Shown here: piece by piece, positions 54,272 to 64,000 of the stretch
Position numbering within the stretch: the stretch's first letter is position 1
Layout of the letters: each line of letters starts with the position of its first letter
Source: Periplaneta americana
Lineage: Eukaryota; Arthropoda; Insecta; Blattodea; Blattidae
Length of the DNA stretch: 64,000 nt
NCBI RefSeq assembly: GCF_040183065.1
Contig: NC_091122.1
Span: 152,487,955 to 152,551,954 of the forward strand
Direction: 5' to 3'
The notes under the pieces: generated by a model
Told to the model about the DNA's origin: nothing
Database searches by the model: none
What the model saw: only the letters and a program-made list of their open reading frames with translations
Program-made: the position numbers and the translations under genes

Positions 54272-54351
54272 TATATTATATTATATTATATTATATTATA
54301 TTATATTATATTATATTATATTATATTATATTATATTATATTATATTATAT
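54272..54351. repeat. (ATATT)n array, right
   Basis: About 16 pentamers. Same repeat as at 51922 and 53359. Confidence 0.95.
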
Positions 54352-55170
54352 GCAGCTAAAAATGAAATATATTACGCTATTTAAAGCATACATTTTGTGT
54401 ACGAGGGTGATCTACATAATTGAACGTCATAGGGCGCCGAAATTAACCCCTGTTCAATGCTTAATTAATGTATTTCCCATAACCTTTCAATGCATCAATC
54501 TCGTGTTGCTTTCATTGTGATTCTGTTCTGTCAGAACAGTAATAAAACAAAGCTCTTTCTATCCATTGATTTATACAGAAGTGCCGAGGTCAGGTTACAG
54601 GGAACGAACGCACTCACGGGTTACGATGGTCTTCGGTGTAGAGTTACAGCATCCAACAGGTAGAGGGGGCCAGTTAGTGAACCCCCCTCTTCCCCGCCTG
54701 TGCAATGATTCATTAAGAGGGAGTCTTCCAGATCGATGTGCAGGACGTGAATGGAGTTGGTGTCACGTATAACAAAGGGCGCGGGTGTGTTGACGAGGTC
54801 CCCAGTCTGAAATAAGACGCTCGCTCGCAGGTAATGTAGAAACACGAGAAACTTTCGACTCTACTGCTCTGGTATGTAACGCTGTACAGCAAGGGTTCTC
54901 AATCTTTTGAAGATTGTGAGCATCGGCCCAAGGTAATACCACAGTCTACTGTCATCCTCTGAGGAGTTTAGTGCTGAGAGGAATGCGGCTCCGACTAGTC
55001 TAGCGCGGCACTGGAGGGAACAGTGACGGCGGCAGTCTGGAAGGAAGTACAATCATACTGAAAACATTCGCCCAATTTACGAGAACATTATGCCTATTAG
55101 TTTTCTAACGTATTTTTGGCGAGATAGAGATACAACCATTCGTAATTACGTGTTCAGAGAATGAAAGTAT
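54352..55170. other. Intergenic, no gene recognised
   Basis: 54560-55050 is relatively GC-rich with short frames on both strands. None is recognised. Confidence 0.4.
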
Positions 55171-55190
55171 TGTAGAAAATTGTATTTAAG

Positions 55191-55261
<71 letters not shown>

Positions 55262-55400
55262 CTACTTATTTATTATTTATTTTGGTGAAGTTAAGGCCAT
55301 CTCACCACCAGAAATACAAATACAATAAAATAAATAAAAAGAAAAATCATAATACAACTACAATAATATAAATGAAAAGAAGAATCATACTATAAAATTT
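55191..55400 (-). repeat. (TTTA)n run and retroelement tail module
   Basis: A (TTTA)n run spans 55191-55262. It is followed by GGTGAAGTTAAGGCCATCTC, then ACCACCAGAAATACAAATAC, and an A-rich stretch. The module resembles that at 6655-6716. Confidence 0.6.
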
Positions 55401-55449
55401 AGTGATTAGTAGAATTGAATTAAATTTGTAAAGTAATCAATTTAAATAT

Positions 55450-55698
55450 TTTGATTGGGTTATTTTACGACGCTTTATCAACATCTAGGTTATTTAGCGT
55501 CTGAATGAAATGAAGGTGATAATGCCGGTGAAATGAGTCCGGGGTCCAGCACCGAAAGTTACCCAGCATTTGCTCGTATTGGGTTGAGGGAAAACCCCGG
55601 AAAAAACTCAACCAGGTAACTTGCACCGACCGGGATTCCAACCCGGGCCACCTAGTTTCGCGGCCAGACGCGCTGACCGTTACTCCACAGGTGTGGAC
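55450..55698 (-). mobile_element. SINE family A, reverse copy, about 13-bp TSD
   Basis: It is the reverse complement of the SINE at 22030-22284. The head (CACACCTGTGGAGTAACGGT on the minus strand) has the A-box-like GGAGTAACGGTCAGCG and a B-box region GGTTGGAATCC that is one base off consensus. The flanks TCAATTTAAATAT (55437-55449) and TCAATTTAAACAT (55699-55711) agree at 12 of 13. Confidence 0.88.
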
Positions 55699-55711
55699 TC
55701 AATTTAAACAT

Positions 55712-56104
55712 ACTGTACTGCTGAACTCACTTGAGAAGTATAACTACCTGATTTTGTATTTTAAGACATCACCAACAAATGATTTTTGCATGACATTTTA
55801 GGAATCTGTTTTTCACGATACCAATCACACATATTCTAAAATTCCAATAGAATAAAACCAAAAATTTTCTACAACATGTTTCCTTAAAAATAACTTGTAA
55901 CGGTGAAATATTTAATGGGTAATTCATATAATATTAACATGCTATCATCAGGGAGAAGACTGAAGACTGCATATTTTGGACGATTAATACTTCCCACTCC
56001 GCTCGGCTCGGCTTGGCTGTAGCAACAAAAGAATCTACCTGCAACCCCCCCGCATCGATGGCAAGAATACCTCAGGTCCCAGCGCTAAACTCGTCGGAGG
56101 AAGA
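55712..56104. other. Intergenic, no gene recognised
   Basis: Nothing supported beyond a short GC-rich stretch near 56000-56080. Confidence 0.4.
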
Positions 56105-56290
56105 CAGTAGTATATACAGTCACGAAGCTTGAGTTGTTGAGGGTGCTAGGAACAATAAACTGTGTAGGTACTATTTCGCATTATCTGTAATGAGGCGATA
56201 GTAGCGATCCTAGTGGTTAGCAACTACCTATGGATGCATATTTACTACATATTGAGCTTCGTGACTGTATAGACTATATACTAGACTGTG
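56105..56290. mobile_element. MITE copy 3 (CACAGTCTAG family)
   Basis: The body matches copies 1 and 2: AGTATATACAGTCACGAAGC at the left and CTATATACTAGACTGTG at the right. It carries the uninterrupted TACTACATATTGAGCTTCGT that serves as the empty site for the Helitron in copy 1. The left terminus has lost a few bases, and no clear TSD remains. Confidence 0.85.
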
Positions 56291-56599
56291 TTAATAGTAA
56301 ATGAGCGAGCGCCGTAAAATCGAATAGGTTTAATAGCCCTATATGAGTACATAAATAATATAAAAAATAAACAAATACATTTTTAAAACACTCGCCTGAA
56401 TAATTATATCTTTTGAACTTTAATGTTACTCAAAATTTCAGTGATATCCAAGGAGAAGTCGCTTGTAACTACACATCAACAGTCCTATGTGAATTAGTTA
56501 TTCGCGATCTTGTCTTATTCTTGAGGTACTTCATAAGTGAGAAATTTTTTTCAGTTATATACGTTGTATTCTTTTGAGAAAATTAGTTCCCTACGTAGT
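56291..56599. other. Intergenic, no gene recognised
   Basis: AT-rich sequence without support for any feature. Confidence 0.4.
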
Positions 56600-57808
56600 T
56601 AAATTATTGGGGATCATCAGTGTGGTTTTTGGCATAATAGGTCAACTATTGATCAGATATTTTGTATTCGACAGATAATGGAGAAAACATGGGAGTATAA
56701 GTGTACAGTGCATCAGTTATTCATAGATTTCAAAAAGGCATATGACTCGGTTAACAGAGAAGTTTTAAATGATATTCTTATTGTATTTGGTATTCCCAAG
56801 AAACTAGTTCGATAATTAAAATGTGTCTCAGTGAAACGTACAGCAGAGTTCGTATAGGTCAGTTTCTGTCAGATGCGTTTCCAATTCACTGCGGGCTAAA
56901 GCAAGGAGCTGCACTATCACCTTTACTTTTTAACTTTGCTCTAGTGTATGCCATTAGGAAAGTCCAGGATAACAGAGAGGGTTTGGAATTGAACGGGTTA
57001 CATCAGCTGCTTGTCTATGCGGATGACGTGAATATGTTAGGAGGAAATCCACAAACTATTAGGAAAAATACGGGAATTTTACTTGAAGCAAGTAAAGAGA
57101 TAGGTTTGGAAGTAAATCCTGAAAAGACAAAGTATATGATTATGTCTCGTGACGAGAATATTGTTCGAAATTGAAATATAAAAAATGCAAATATATCTTT
57201 TGAAGAGGTGGAAAAATTCAAATACCAGGGAGCAACAGTAACAAATATAAATTATACACGGGAGGAAATTAAACACAGAGTAAATATGGGAAATGCCTGT
57301 TATTATTCGGTTGAAAAGCTTTTATCATCCAGTCTGCTATCAAACAATTTGAAAGTTAGAATTTATATATTACCGGTTGTTCTTTATGGTTGTGAAACTT
57401 GGACTCTCACTTTGAGAGAGGAACATAGGTTAAGGGTGTTGAGAATAAGGTTCTTAGGAAAATACTTGCAGCTAAGAGTGATGTAGTTACAGGTGAATGG
57501 AGAAAGTTACACAACACAGAACTGCACGAATTTTATTCTTCTCCCGACATAATTAGGAACATTAAATCCAGACGTTTGAAATGGGCATGGCATGTAGAAC
57601 GTATGGGCGAAACCAGAAATGCATATAGAGTAGGCCTATTAGTTGGGAGGCTGGAGGGAAAAAGACCTTTGGAAAGGCCGAGACGTAGATGGGAAGATAA
57701 TATTAATATAGATTTGAGGGAGGTGGGATATGATGGTAGAGACTGGATTAATCTTGTTCAGGATAGGGACCAATGGCGGGCTTATGTGAGGGCGGCGGGA
57801 ATGAATTA
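56600..57808 (+). mobile_element. RTE-like LINE copy A7, longest in window
   Basis: It begins before RT motif A (IIGDHQCGFWHNRSTIDQIF) and runs to the family's C-terminal region (YVRAAGMN). The usual NLRVP and (GTAA)n tail are replaced by other sequence, so the 3' end is altered. About 1.2 kb is retained. The endonuclease is missing. Confidence 0.88.
56604..57808 (+). pseudogene. RTE-like reverse transcriptase, motifs A to C present
   Basis: Motif A is FIDFKKAYDSVNREVL (catalytic Asp about 56729). It is followed by KLVR and a stop at 56813. Motif B is [16 protein letters not shown] (A replaces the D of copy A6). Motif C is [11 protein letters not shown] (YADD at 57016-57027). Later parts show a stop after NIVRN, loss of KTV before ILPVVLYGC, and frameshifts near 57440 and 57620. 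RT motifs are recognisable but the gene is dead. Confidence 0.88.
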
Positions 57809-57991
57809 AGTCGGTAGAAGTGGTGTGATTTGTAATAATTGTGATAAGTGCGTAATAATAATGTAATTTTCTAGTTAATAATGGAAAAAGACGTCTGTAC
57901 GAAGCAACTAAGCAGTTCACAGCACATTTGTAGCTTCATAATACTTGCCAATTAAAGAAATGATACTTCTGAATGGTTCATTCTGTGTTTA

Positions 57992-58690
57992 TATTATTCT
58001 TTTGTGCGAGATCGTGCGTATTTGCTTGGTTTCCGCACAAAACCAATCCGCGGTAAGTCTAAAATTCCACATTCAGTATTCCCAGCCTAACACACATAAC
58101 AATTTCCCTCTTCTTACCGCTTAAGTGACATATTGATTTTACTGCTTTAGGCTTTTAACATATTATTTTTAGAGACGTTCAATATAGTAATAATTATAAT
58201 TTGGAAACTTACCACTGCAATTTCACCTAAATTGCACTGTTAATTATTGTTTTTAAATATTTGCAAAAATTAAGTAAACTCTACTACTCCACTAAAGTTA
58301 CTGCATTCTTGATGCATGTAACATTAAGGAAGCCGTTTGTTTTAAGTTCGCATTTATAGACTGGGGGAAAAAAAAGACAGACATATATCACGGCCTGCTG
58401 GAGTATAGTAAACACAGAAAACATTTTAAAGCAACAATGTTGAAGATAGATATTTTTGTTTTGCAAATTTGCCGTCATTGAACAGAAACCAAAATGGAGA
58501 TTTCATTGCAACTAATTAGAAATTCCTCTTTCATGTATGTAATAAACGATCTTCGCACAAAATAATGTACGATACACGAGCGGTATGTTTTCTTTCAATT
58601 CTCGGAAATTAAAAAAGCTCAACTACGTTTCGCTTTTTCCTCGAACATGAAAACTTCAACATACCGCTCTTGTAACGCATATTACTATTA
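57992..58690 (+). mobile_element. Single arm of the foldback element
   Basis: It opens TTTGTGCGAGATCGTGCGTA and ends GTAACGCATATTA, like the right arm at 1151-1962. It includes the terminal hairpin (CGAGCGGTATGTTTT facing AACATACCGCTCTTG). Relative to both arms at 1-1850 it lacks about 105 bp after GGAAGCCG at 58336. No inverted partner lies next to it. Confidence 0.85.
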
Positions 58691-59303
58691 CCTTTAAACT
58701 AAAGAAAAAACATATTTTACAAAAAAAATTAAATTAATGTAACTCGTAAAATATTGAGAATAGGAACTATGTTTATGTGACTTTTTTGTTCAAAGTGCCT
58801 TCAGAAATAAGCTCCGCAAAGGACGGTAAATCCTCGAGAATCAGCCTGAATATACTTATTATATAGTATACCGTATAACTAAACTAAAACCCTAGCATAC
58901 CGCTTGGTAAATTAGGGTTCTTTTGAGCTGTTATTTAATAATAATAATTTTAATTATTCTGTATTATTTGTAATGTGTATTTTAATTGCATTGTGTATTA
59001 TTTTTATTGTGTATAATTAAGTTACCACTGCCGCCGGGTGTTTGCCCCCACTTGCAATGTAAATAAATACATACACACATACAAATTTTAGACTCGTTTT
59101 ATTTCAGACTGTTTCAGTATTCAGCATCATTTTATTTCTTTATAGATTCCAAGGTTAGACTCCTTTTATTTAAGATTGTTTTCATGTTGACATAACATAT
59201 TATTTAAATTTCATTAGATTCACCATCATTTAGATCCCTTAGATTCCATTGTAATTGTAATCGTAAATTTAATATCAATTGCACTTAATTGTAATTTCAA
59301 TTG
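58691..59303. other. Intergenic, possible retroelement tail at 59020-59075
   Basis: GTTACCACTGCCGCCGGGTG, then TTTGCCCCCACTTGCAATG, then TAAATAAATACATACACACA resembles a LINE 3' end with a simple-repeat tail, but no coding part is attached. 59088-59190 shares a TTAGACTCNTTTTATTT phrase with 62010-62310. Confidence 0.35.
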
Positions 59304-59406
59304 AAGGGTTCAGAACCATAGTGGGCCAAGCACCATTTACTAAAACCGTAGAAAACAAGGGTTAAAATGAAGTTACTACCATAATTCAATGGAAACATAT
59401 AGCAAG

Positions 59407-60698
59407 CAGTGGCGGTTCCTCGGGGGAGGGAAGGGAGGAACGTCCTCCTCACATTTTCTTCTTTTGAAAGTAAATACCAAATAAGATATGTGCCTTGAAA
59501 TTCGAGGAAGATTCGATAATTTTTAAGTTCACAGCTATAAGAAAAACTCGGTTGATCGAGTTTTAAACGACGCGCGCTCATGTGCTGTAGAAAACTGTGA
59601 GAAAGATGCGAGATTGTCTGTGTGGAGGAAAGACACTTCATTCCTCCTCTACTGCAATTAACACACATAGACAACAGCGCACTAGCGGCCAGAGAAAGAA
59701 GCAGAGTTTTAAAGCAAGTAAATGAACGGAGAGGGAGGAGATCTTCCTCTGAATCAGTCATGGGCGGGAAATAGAAACCGACTGGTCGTGCAGCAAGCTC
59801 GCTACCGCTGCCATCTAACGATGCTGCATTCAACCAGACTATAACACATCTAGGAGGAGGCACAAAAAACAGTTTTAACGCAACGCTATGAAAGAAACCA
59901 TGTAAACTTTTTTTTTTTTTTAATTATAAATCAAAAATATTATTCATTGCACTTTATATAGGCTACTATATATGGTTTGAAACTTTCGTGGATATTTGAA
60001 AGTTAAAGTCGGGTTTATGTAAAACAAAGAGGAAGTAGTTTTACGTAGTTGGCCCCTGAAATTCACTTCTATTCATTGTTTACTAGACAGGACAACAGCC
60101 AAGTTGTCAGTTTTGTACAAATATATTTGAAACTGAAAGTAGGTACTCCAAACTACATCATTTTTAACATAAAAAATTAATCGGCCACCGGCAGCTTTGA
60201 ACAATAATGATAGTATGACTTTACAAGAACGGACATTCTTCGAAAGTATGCAATACTGAACTTGTAAAATGTACATGTGGCAACACAGACCACGTGGATG
60301 GGTGCAGTGTTCTCGCTTTCCTCAGATTATTTCCCATTCCCATTTCCATTTCCGTAAAACGGTTCCGGTTATGAGTTAGTAGCTAGTCTCTTCCAGCACG
60401 TGTGATGCTGTAGAGTCCTCGAAAAATGCTACGAGGTTGTGAATTTCCTTGTAATTGTTAATTTGTGCAGTTATTCAACAATGAATGGAAGTGAAAACAT
60501 AATATATTTTGGACAATTTAGGAAACTCAGTTTACAAGAACAGATTATTGCTATACAGAAGGGAAGGCCAACCCCAACACTACCTGGTCTTACATGTATG
60601 CATGTAGGCTAATTTGTAGCATGTTTCATTCAAGAAGGTGTCATTTAGTGCTGTTAACTTCTTTCATCCTCTTAAGAAATATGCAGGAGCCGCCACTG
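59407..60698 (+). mobile_element. hAT element, 1,292 bp, TSD ATAGCAAG
   Basis: The ends are CAGTGGCGGTTCCTCGGG (left) and, on the other strand, CAGTGGCGGCTCCTGCATAT (right). A perfect 8-bp duplication ATAGCAAG lies at 59399-59406 and 60699-60706. Most of the transposase is missing; one N-terminal exon remains. Confidence 0.92.
60481..60612 (+). pseudogene. hAT transposase N-terminal exon
   Basis: ATG at 60481 gives MNGSENIIYFGQFRKLSLQE, then QIIAIQKGRPTPTLPGL, then a stop at 60610-60612. LSLQE...I...GRPTP.L resembles the start of hAT proteins with TTF/ZMYM-type zinc fingers. The downstream domains are gone. 43 codons only. Confidence 0.55.
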
Positions 60699-60836
60699 AT
60701 AGCAAGTAACAAAATATATACATTAAAACTAAATGATATGTCAATCTTCATTAAACTATGGTATTCACTTAACTTTAACCCTTGCTTTCTCCGTTTTTAA
60801 TAAATGGAGCTTGGCCCACTATGACTCTGAACCCTT

Positions 60837-61109
60837 TAACCCTTAAATTGGCAATGTATCCTATAGGATACAACAGGTTAATAGGCTACATGCTATAATT
60901 GTGATAGAACAATATAAAAAAATTGGTAGGAAAATTAAAATTTCACAGTACTAACATATTGCACAACATATAAAATATGGACATTGCGATTGTTGTTTTC
61001 TTTACAGTCCGACACGGTTTAATAAACTAGTGTGAGAAATGAAGTTTGCCAATTTAAGGGTTAATTATAGATTAACTTACTTCTTATAGGGGTTCTGACT
61101 GATATGTAC
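60837..61109. other. Intergenic, nothing recognised
   Basis: AT-rich sequence. Confidence 0.4.
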
Positions 61110-61694
61110 ATTAGTGGCAAAAAAAAACCGGCCGACCCTTGTAGCTTATTTCAGAGCCTTGTTCACTCCAGAGCACGATAGACTGGTAACTAAGACTTTC
61201 GTGGTTCGAATCCTGCCTGGGAAGGAAACTTTTTTTTGTTCATTATTCAAATTTATTCCCAATACTTTTCGATTGCTGGTAAAATTCATGTTCTGATAAT
61301 AATAAGTTAATTAAGTAGTAAAATATCGCTGCAATTGAAAAATATTGGAAATAAATTTGAATAAGGAAGAAAAAAAAGTTTCCTTTCCAGGCAGGATTTG
61401 AACTACGAAAGTCTAAGGGTGCTATGCATAGAAATTTCGCTAGCCCGCGCTACGAGCGTGCTAAATTAGCCCCGGCTATCGACTGATTACTTGTACAGGA
61501 TTTATATCATATCATATCGCTAACACTGGTTTATGAATACGAAAAACGTTAGTTCGCTGATCATCCACCGGAAGCACGCGCTAAGAATATCTATGAATAT
61601 GGCCCTTAGTTACCAGTCTATCGTGCTCTGGAGTGAAGAAGGCTTTGAAATCAGCTACAAGGGTCGGTCCGGTATTTTTGCCACTACCGTACAT
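61110..61694. mobile_element. Nested palindromic element with tRNA-like arms, copy 2
   Basis: The outer arms, TAGTGGCAAAAAAAAACCGG at 61113 and the inverse at 61670-61690, pair for about 85 bp. An inner inverted repeat pairs 61190-61300 with 61325-61425. Each inner arm holds a T-arm/B-box-like segment: GTGGTTCGAATCC at 61202, and a diverged inverse with GGATTTGAAC at 61396. A GC-rich core (CGCTAGCCCGCGCTACGAGC) follows. No protein is encoded. Copy 1 is at 30843. Confidence 0.7.
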
Positions 61695-61925
61695 CTATTA
61701 TCAGGCAGTACACCTCTCTTGACGATATGTGCTAGAGGAAGAACAATAATTGTTTGTATGCATCTGAAGTCTGATTAGTGTAATATGTAGCGATGTATGC
61801 AATGGAGAGGGAAAGAACTCGTCACTCTACCCAATTACCTTTCAGCTTAGTTGCCTCATCAGTGAGGTCTTACTGGTGTCACGAGGTTCCAACCTGTCTT
61901 CGAACCGCTGACTAAACAACAACAA
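61695..61925 (+). mobile_element. Retroelement 3' end, forward copy
   Basis: The block runs from GTACATCTATTATCAGGCAG through GTTGCCTCATCAGTGAGGTC to GACTAAACAACAACAATTC. Its inverse is at 63215-63420 and 63645-63712. The AAC-rich terminus fits a LINE or SINE tail. No coding part. Confidence 0.6.
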
Positions 61926-62009
61926 TTCTAGATACGCGTATTGTCCCCGAGTGGACCGGAAGAGAAAGGTTGTTGGTCTTATCCCTACCGGGTTAAATAT
62001 ATAGATAAT

Positions 62010-62310
62010 AAATACTGTATTTTAGATAGATTTCACTGTAAGACTCCTTTATTTCCTATTGTTTTTGTATTGTGACCCCATTTATTTTAGTTAACTTTCA
62101 CTTTTAGACTGTTTTTATTTCAGATTGCTTTCATAAAGTCTGATCCTTTTTTTTTTTTCTTTAGTCAACTTTAACTTCTACGCTCCTTTTATTTTAGTTA
62201 ACTTTCACTTTTAGACTCCTTCACTACAAATTGCTTTCATATTCTAACTCCTATTTTGTTTAACTTTCTTTTCTAGATGTTATTATTTCAGATTGCTTTC
62301 ATATTCTTTG
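62010..62310 (+). repeat. Degenerate T-rich tandem repeat, about 60-70 bp units
   Basis: TTTATTTTAGTTAACTTTCA, then CTTTTAGACT, and 'TATTTCAGATTGCTTTCAT' alternate about four times. A weaker match lies at 59088-59190. Confidence 0.6.
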
Positions 62311-63214
62311 ACATTTGTTACTTTTCACATTTACAGTATATCAAATAGATATTACATGAACAATTCTTGTATATTTATGTCATTTGCAAAAATTGTGAAC
62401 AAATGGACGATTGAGAACGTCAAAATTAAAGTACTATTTAGTGCATATTCTGCATGTATTAATATAGTGCAATGTTTCTGCCATAGTAATCAGCCACTGT
62501 ACACTCACCTTGCTTTACAGCACTGTTTTGAATGATGTAACAGACATGACATGGAGTAACAGATCTGACAGATAACATACATGACAAAGCAAACAAGCAT
62601 GGGCGAACCTAATATGTTTTTGCTTAAAAATCTTCAAAATAGCAACTTAACTACTGGACACGTGTACTATTATGTCCTCTTGATCTTGACTTTATATGTT
62701 GTTATTTGTGGAAAACACAACACAAACAGATCTGACAGAGTAAAAATGCACGCTTAGACTAAAACACAAAGCAAGAGTTTGACACATAAACTCGCCAAAT
62801 CAAAATGAGTGAACATAGCAATACAATCAAAATGGGTCTTTGTGCATAATCTTGGCTTGTGCTGATATCTGTGGGATTTCTTTTTCAGCTGTATGTCCAT
62901 AGGAACAGAATGGTGTAACAGACCTGACTAATTTACTGGACTAGAGTAATTATGCAATAATATTTAAGGAAATATAAACTCAGACATAAATGAAGAAGTT
63001 TTGATAATACCAAATGTTTCTATAATTTTTTTTCTCAATTACATTATTAAACAATGACGTAACATTGGAATCTGCATCTGGACAAAATCATGGACATTTT
63101 ATCTTAAAGCGGGCGTCACGAATTTTCACGGAACGGAGTGAATGAATCATTTCTGAGTATGAGATTTAGCAAAGTTTCGACTTTGGATAAAACCATTTAG
63201 GAGTGTAGGCTAAA
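62311..63214. other. Intergenic, no gene recognised
   Basis: An 80-codon frame at 62293-62535 (SNRYYMNNSCIFMSFAKIV...) has no known features. The phrase 'TAACAGA.(C/T)TGAC' recurs around 62538, 62560, 62728 and 62917. Confidence 0.4.
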
Positions 63215-63712
63215 TTACCAGATTTGTTTTTGTTGTTTAGTCAACTATCCGAAGACAGGTCTCAACCTCACAAGTGATACCAAGAAGGCACCACTTATGA
63301 GGCAACTAGGCCAGGAGATAATGGGGTAGGGTGGCCAGTTCCTTTCCCCCCTTCATTGCATACATCGTCGACTATCTACATATTACGCTAATCAGACTTC
63401 AGATGCATACAAACGATGAATGTCACAATTTTGTTAAGGTTGATGTCATTATCTAATTCAGTGGATCACTACGAAATTTAATGTTGTTCTTATGAAAAAT
63501 GGTAAAAAGGAGAATTATCACCACGAATACAGTAATCCTTTCCTTTATTTTCTATAGAAATAGCACTACACCTTGTAGTTATAGACTCAATTAGATCATT
63601 ATCTAATCCTTAACAGAAATGTGACAATCATCGATTATCCCGCGAACTCTTCAATTGTTCTTCCTCTGACACATATCGTCAAGTGGGATGTACTGCCTGA
63701 TATGATAGATGT
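63215..63712 (-). mobile_element. Retroelement 3' end, reverse copy, interrupted
   Basis: 63215-63420 and 63645-63712 are the reverse complement of 61695-61925, in the right order. They are separated by about 225 bp that is absent from the forward copy. GAAGACAGGTCTCAACCTCA and CAATTGTTCTTCCTCTGACA mark the two parts. Confidence 0.6.
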
Positions 63713-64000
63713 ACGTATCAACCAGAACCTCAGTCAGAAGTATTACCAGATTTATGGGGTTAAATAATTAAATAATATTCTACTAATATAACACGTTTTA
63801 TCGGCATATTTACGAGTTTACAACAGCGCACCACGCGTCATTAATTTGAACTGCTCATGAGGGGATTCCAATACAAACAAAAATAAAATTTAGAGCCAAA
63901 ACTTGCTAAGTGTACGGATCCTTCCTAGGTCGAGCCCTAATAAAGCTAAACCATGCCTCCCGACCGTTATAGCTAGTTCCCGTAACCGGATTTCGCTGCC
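63713..64000. other. Window end, nothing recognised
   Basis: No ORF or repeat that I can support. Confidence 0.4.

Larger units (their letters stand above)
59304..60836. mobile_element. TIR element with GGGTTCAGA ends, hosting a hAT
   Basis: The left end AAGGGTTCAGAACCATAGTG and, on the other strand, the right end AAGGGTTCAGAGTCATAGTG match for about 75 bp with scattered changes. Without the hAT insertion (59407-60698) it would be about 230 bp. A partial copy lies at 3416-3570. The superfamily and TSD are not determined. Confidence 0.75.

Noticed and set aside
59297..59863. 188-codon minus-strand frame across the hAT left end
   Set aside because: It crosses the boundary between the hAT and its host element and the hAT TIR, so it cannot be an ancient gene; no known motif.

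Overview
This window looks like heterochromatin-like or intergenic DNA from a large, repeat-rich insect genome. A cockroach or termite (Blattodea) is my best inference. It rests on the retroelement families: an RTE-like LINE whose 3' tail is a (GTAA)n run, tRNA-derived SINEs ending in a conserved 3' block plus ACTAAAAAA, and Helitron-like elements beginning TCTATACTAATAATAAATC. I found no intact host protein-coding gene, rRNA or functional tRNA. Nearly every open frame above 100 codons is a piece of a transposable element, a microsatellite, or chance.

Layout. 1-1962: two inverted 0.7-kb arms of a foldback repeat (a third arm lies at 57992-58690). 2290-5692: a Helitron-like element interrupted by a 1,874-bp TIR transposon that carries a broken DUF7869-type gene. 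6.6-9.2 kb: SINE tail, Tc1/mariner-type remnant, RTE copy. 9.5-11.3 kb: an old tandem repeat of about 50 bp with a Penelope-like GIY-YIG fragment inside it. 11.7-15.3 kb: a Tc1 deletion derivative, a MITE split by a minus-strand Helitron that retains Pif1 helicase sequence, and a hAT-type element. 15.3-18.4 kb is mostly unassigned. 18.4-26.6 kb: nested RTE, SINE, MITE, hAT and mariner insertions. 27.3-29.3 kb: two more Helitron-like copies. 30.8-31.3 kb: a palindromic element. 32.3-34.25 kb: about 45 copies of a 43-bp satellite. 36.5-39.6 kb: a TIR element, a LINE remnant and a pogo-like transposon. 40.8-43.4 kb and 48.4-50.4 kb: two PIF/Harbinger copies hit by other elements. 44.4-45.4 kb: four tandem 252-bp units, each with a TATA-like box and (in three) an ATG. 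51.9-54.35 kb: LINE fragments embedded in (ATATT)n arrays. 55-58 kb: SINE, MITE and the longest RTE copy. 59.3-61.7 kb: nested hAT and palindromic elements. 61.7-63.7 kb: inverted copies of a retroelement 3' end.

The value of the window is its nesting. Several insertions have a paralogous empty site in this same sequence, so target-site duplications can be read directly. The best cases are AATT for the DUF7869 element, no duplication with A|T insertion for the Helitron at 12627-13756, TTA for the MITE at 21599-21783, and 8 bp for the hAT elements at 22615 and 59407. The DUF7869 element is the strongest candidate for a little-described mobile system. The 252-bp promoter/first-exon-like array is the strongest unexplained structure. 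All family assignments were made by reading translated motifs by eye, with no database search.
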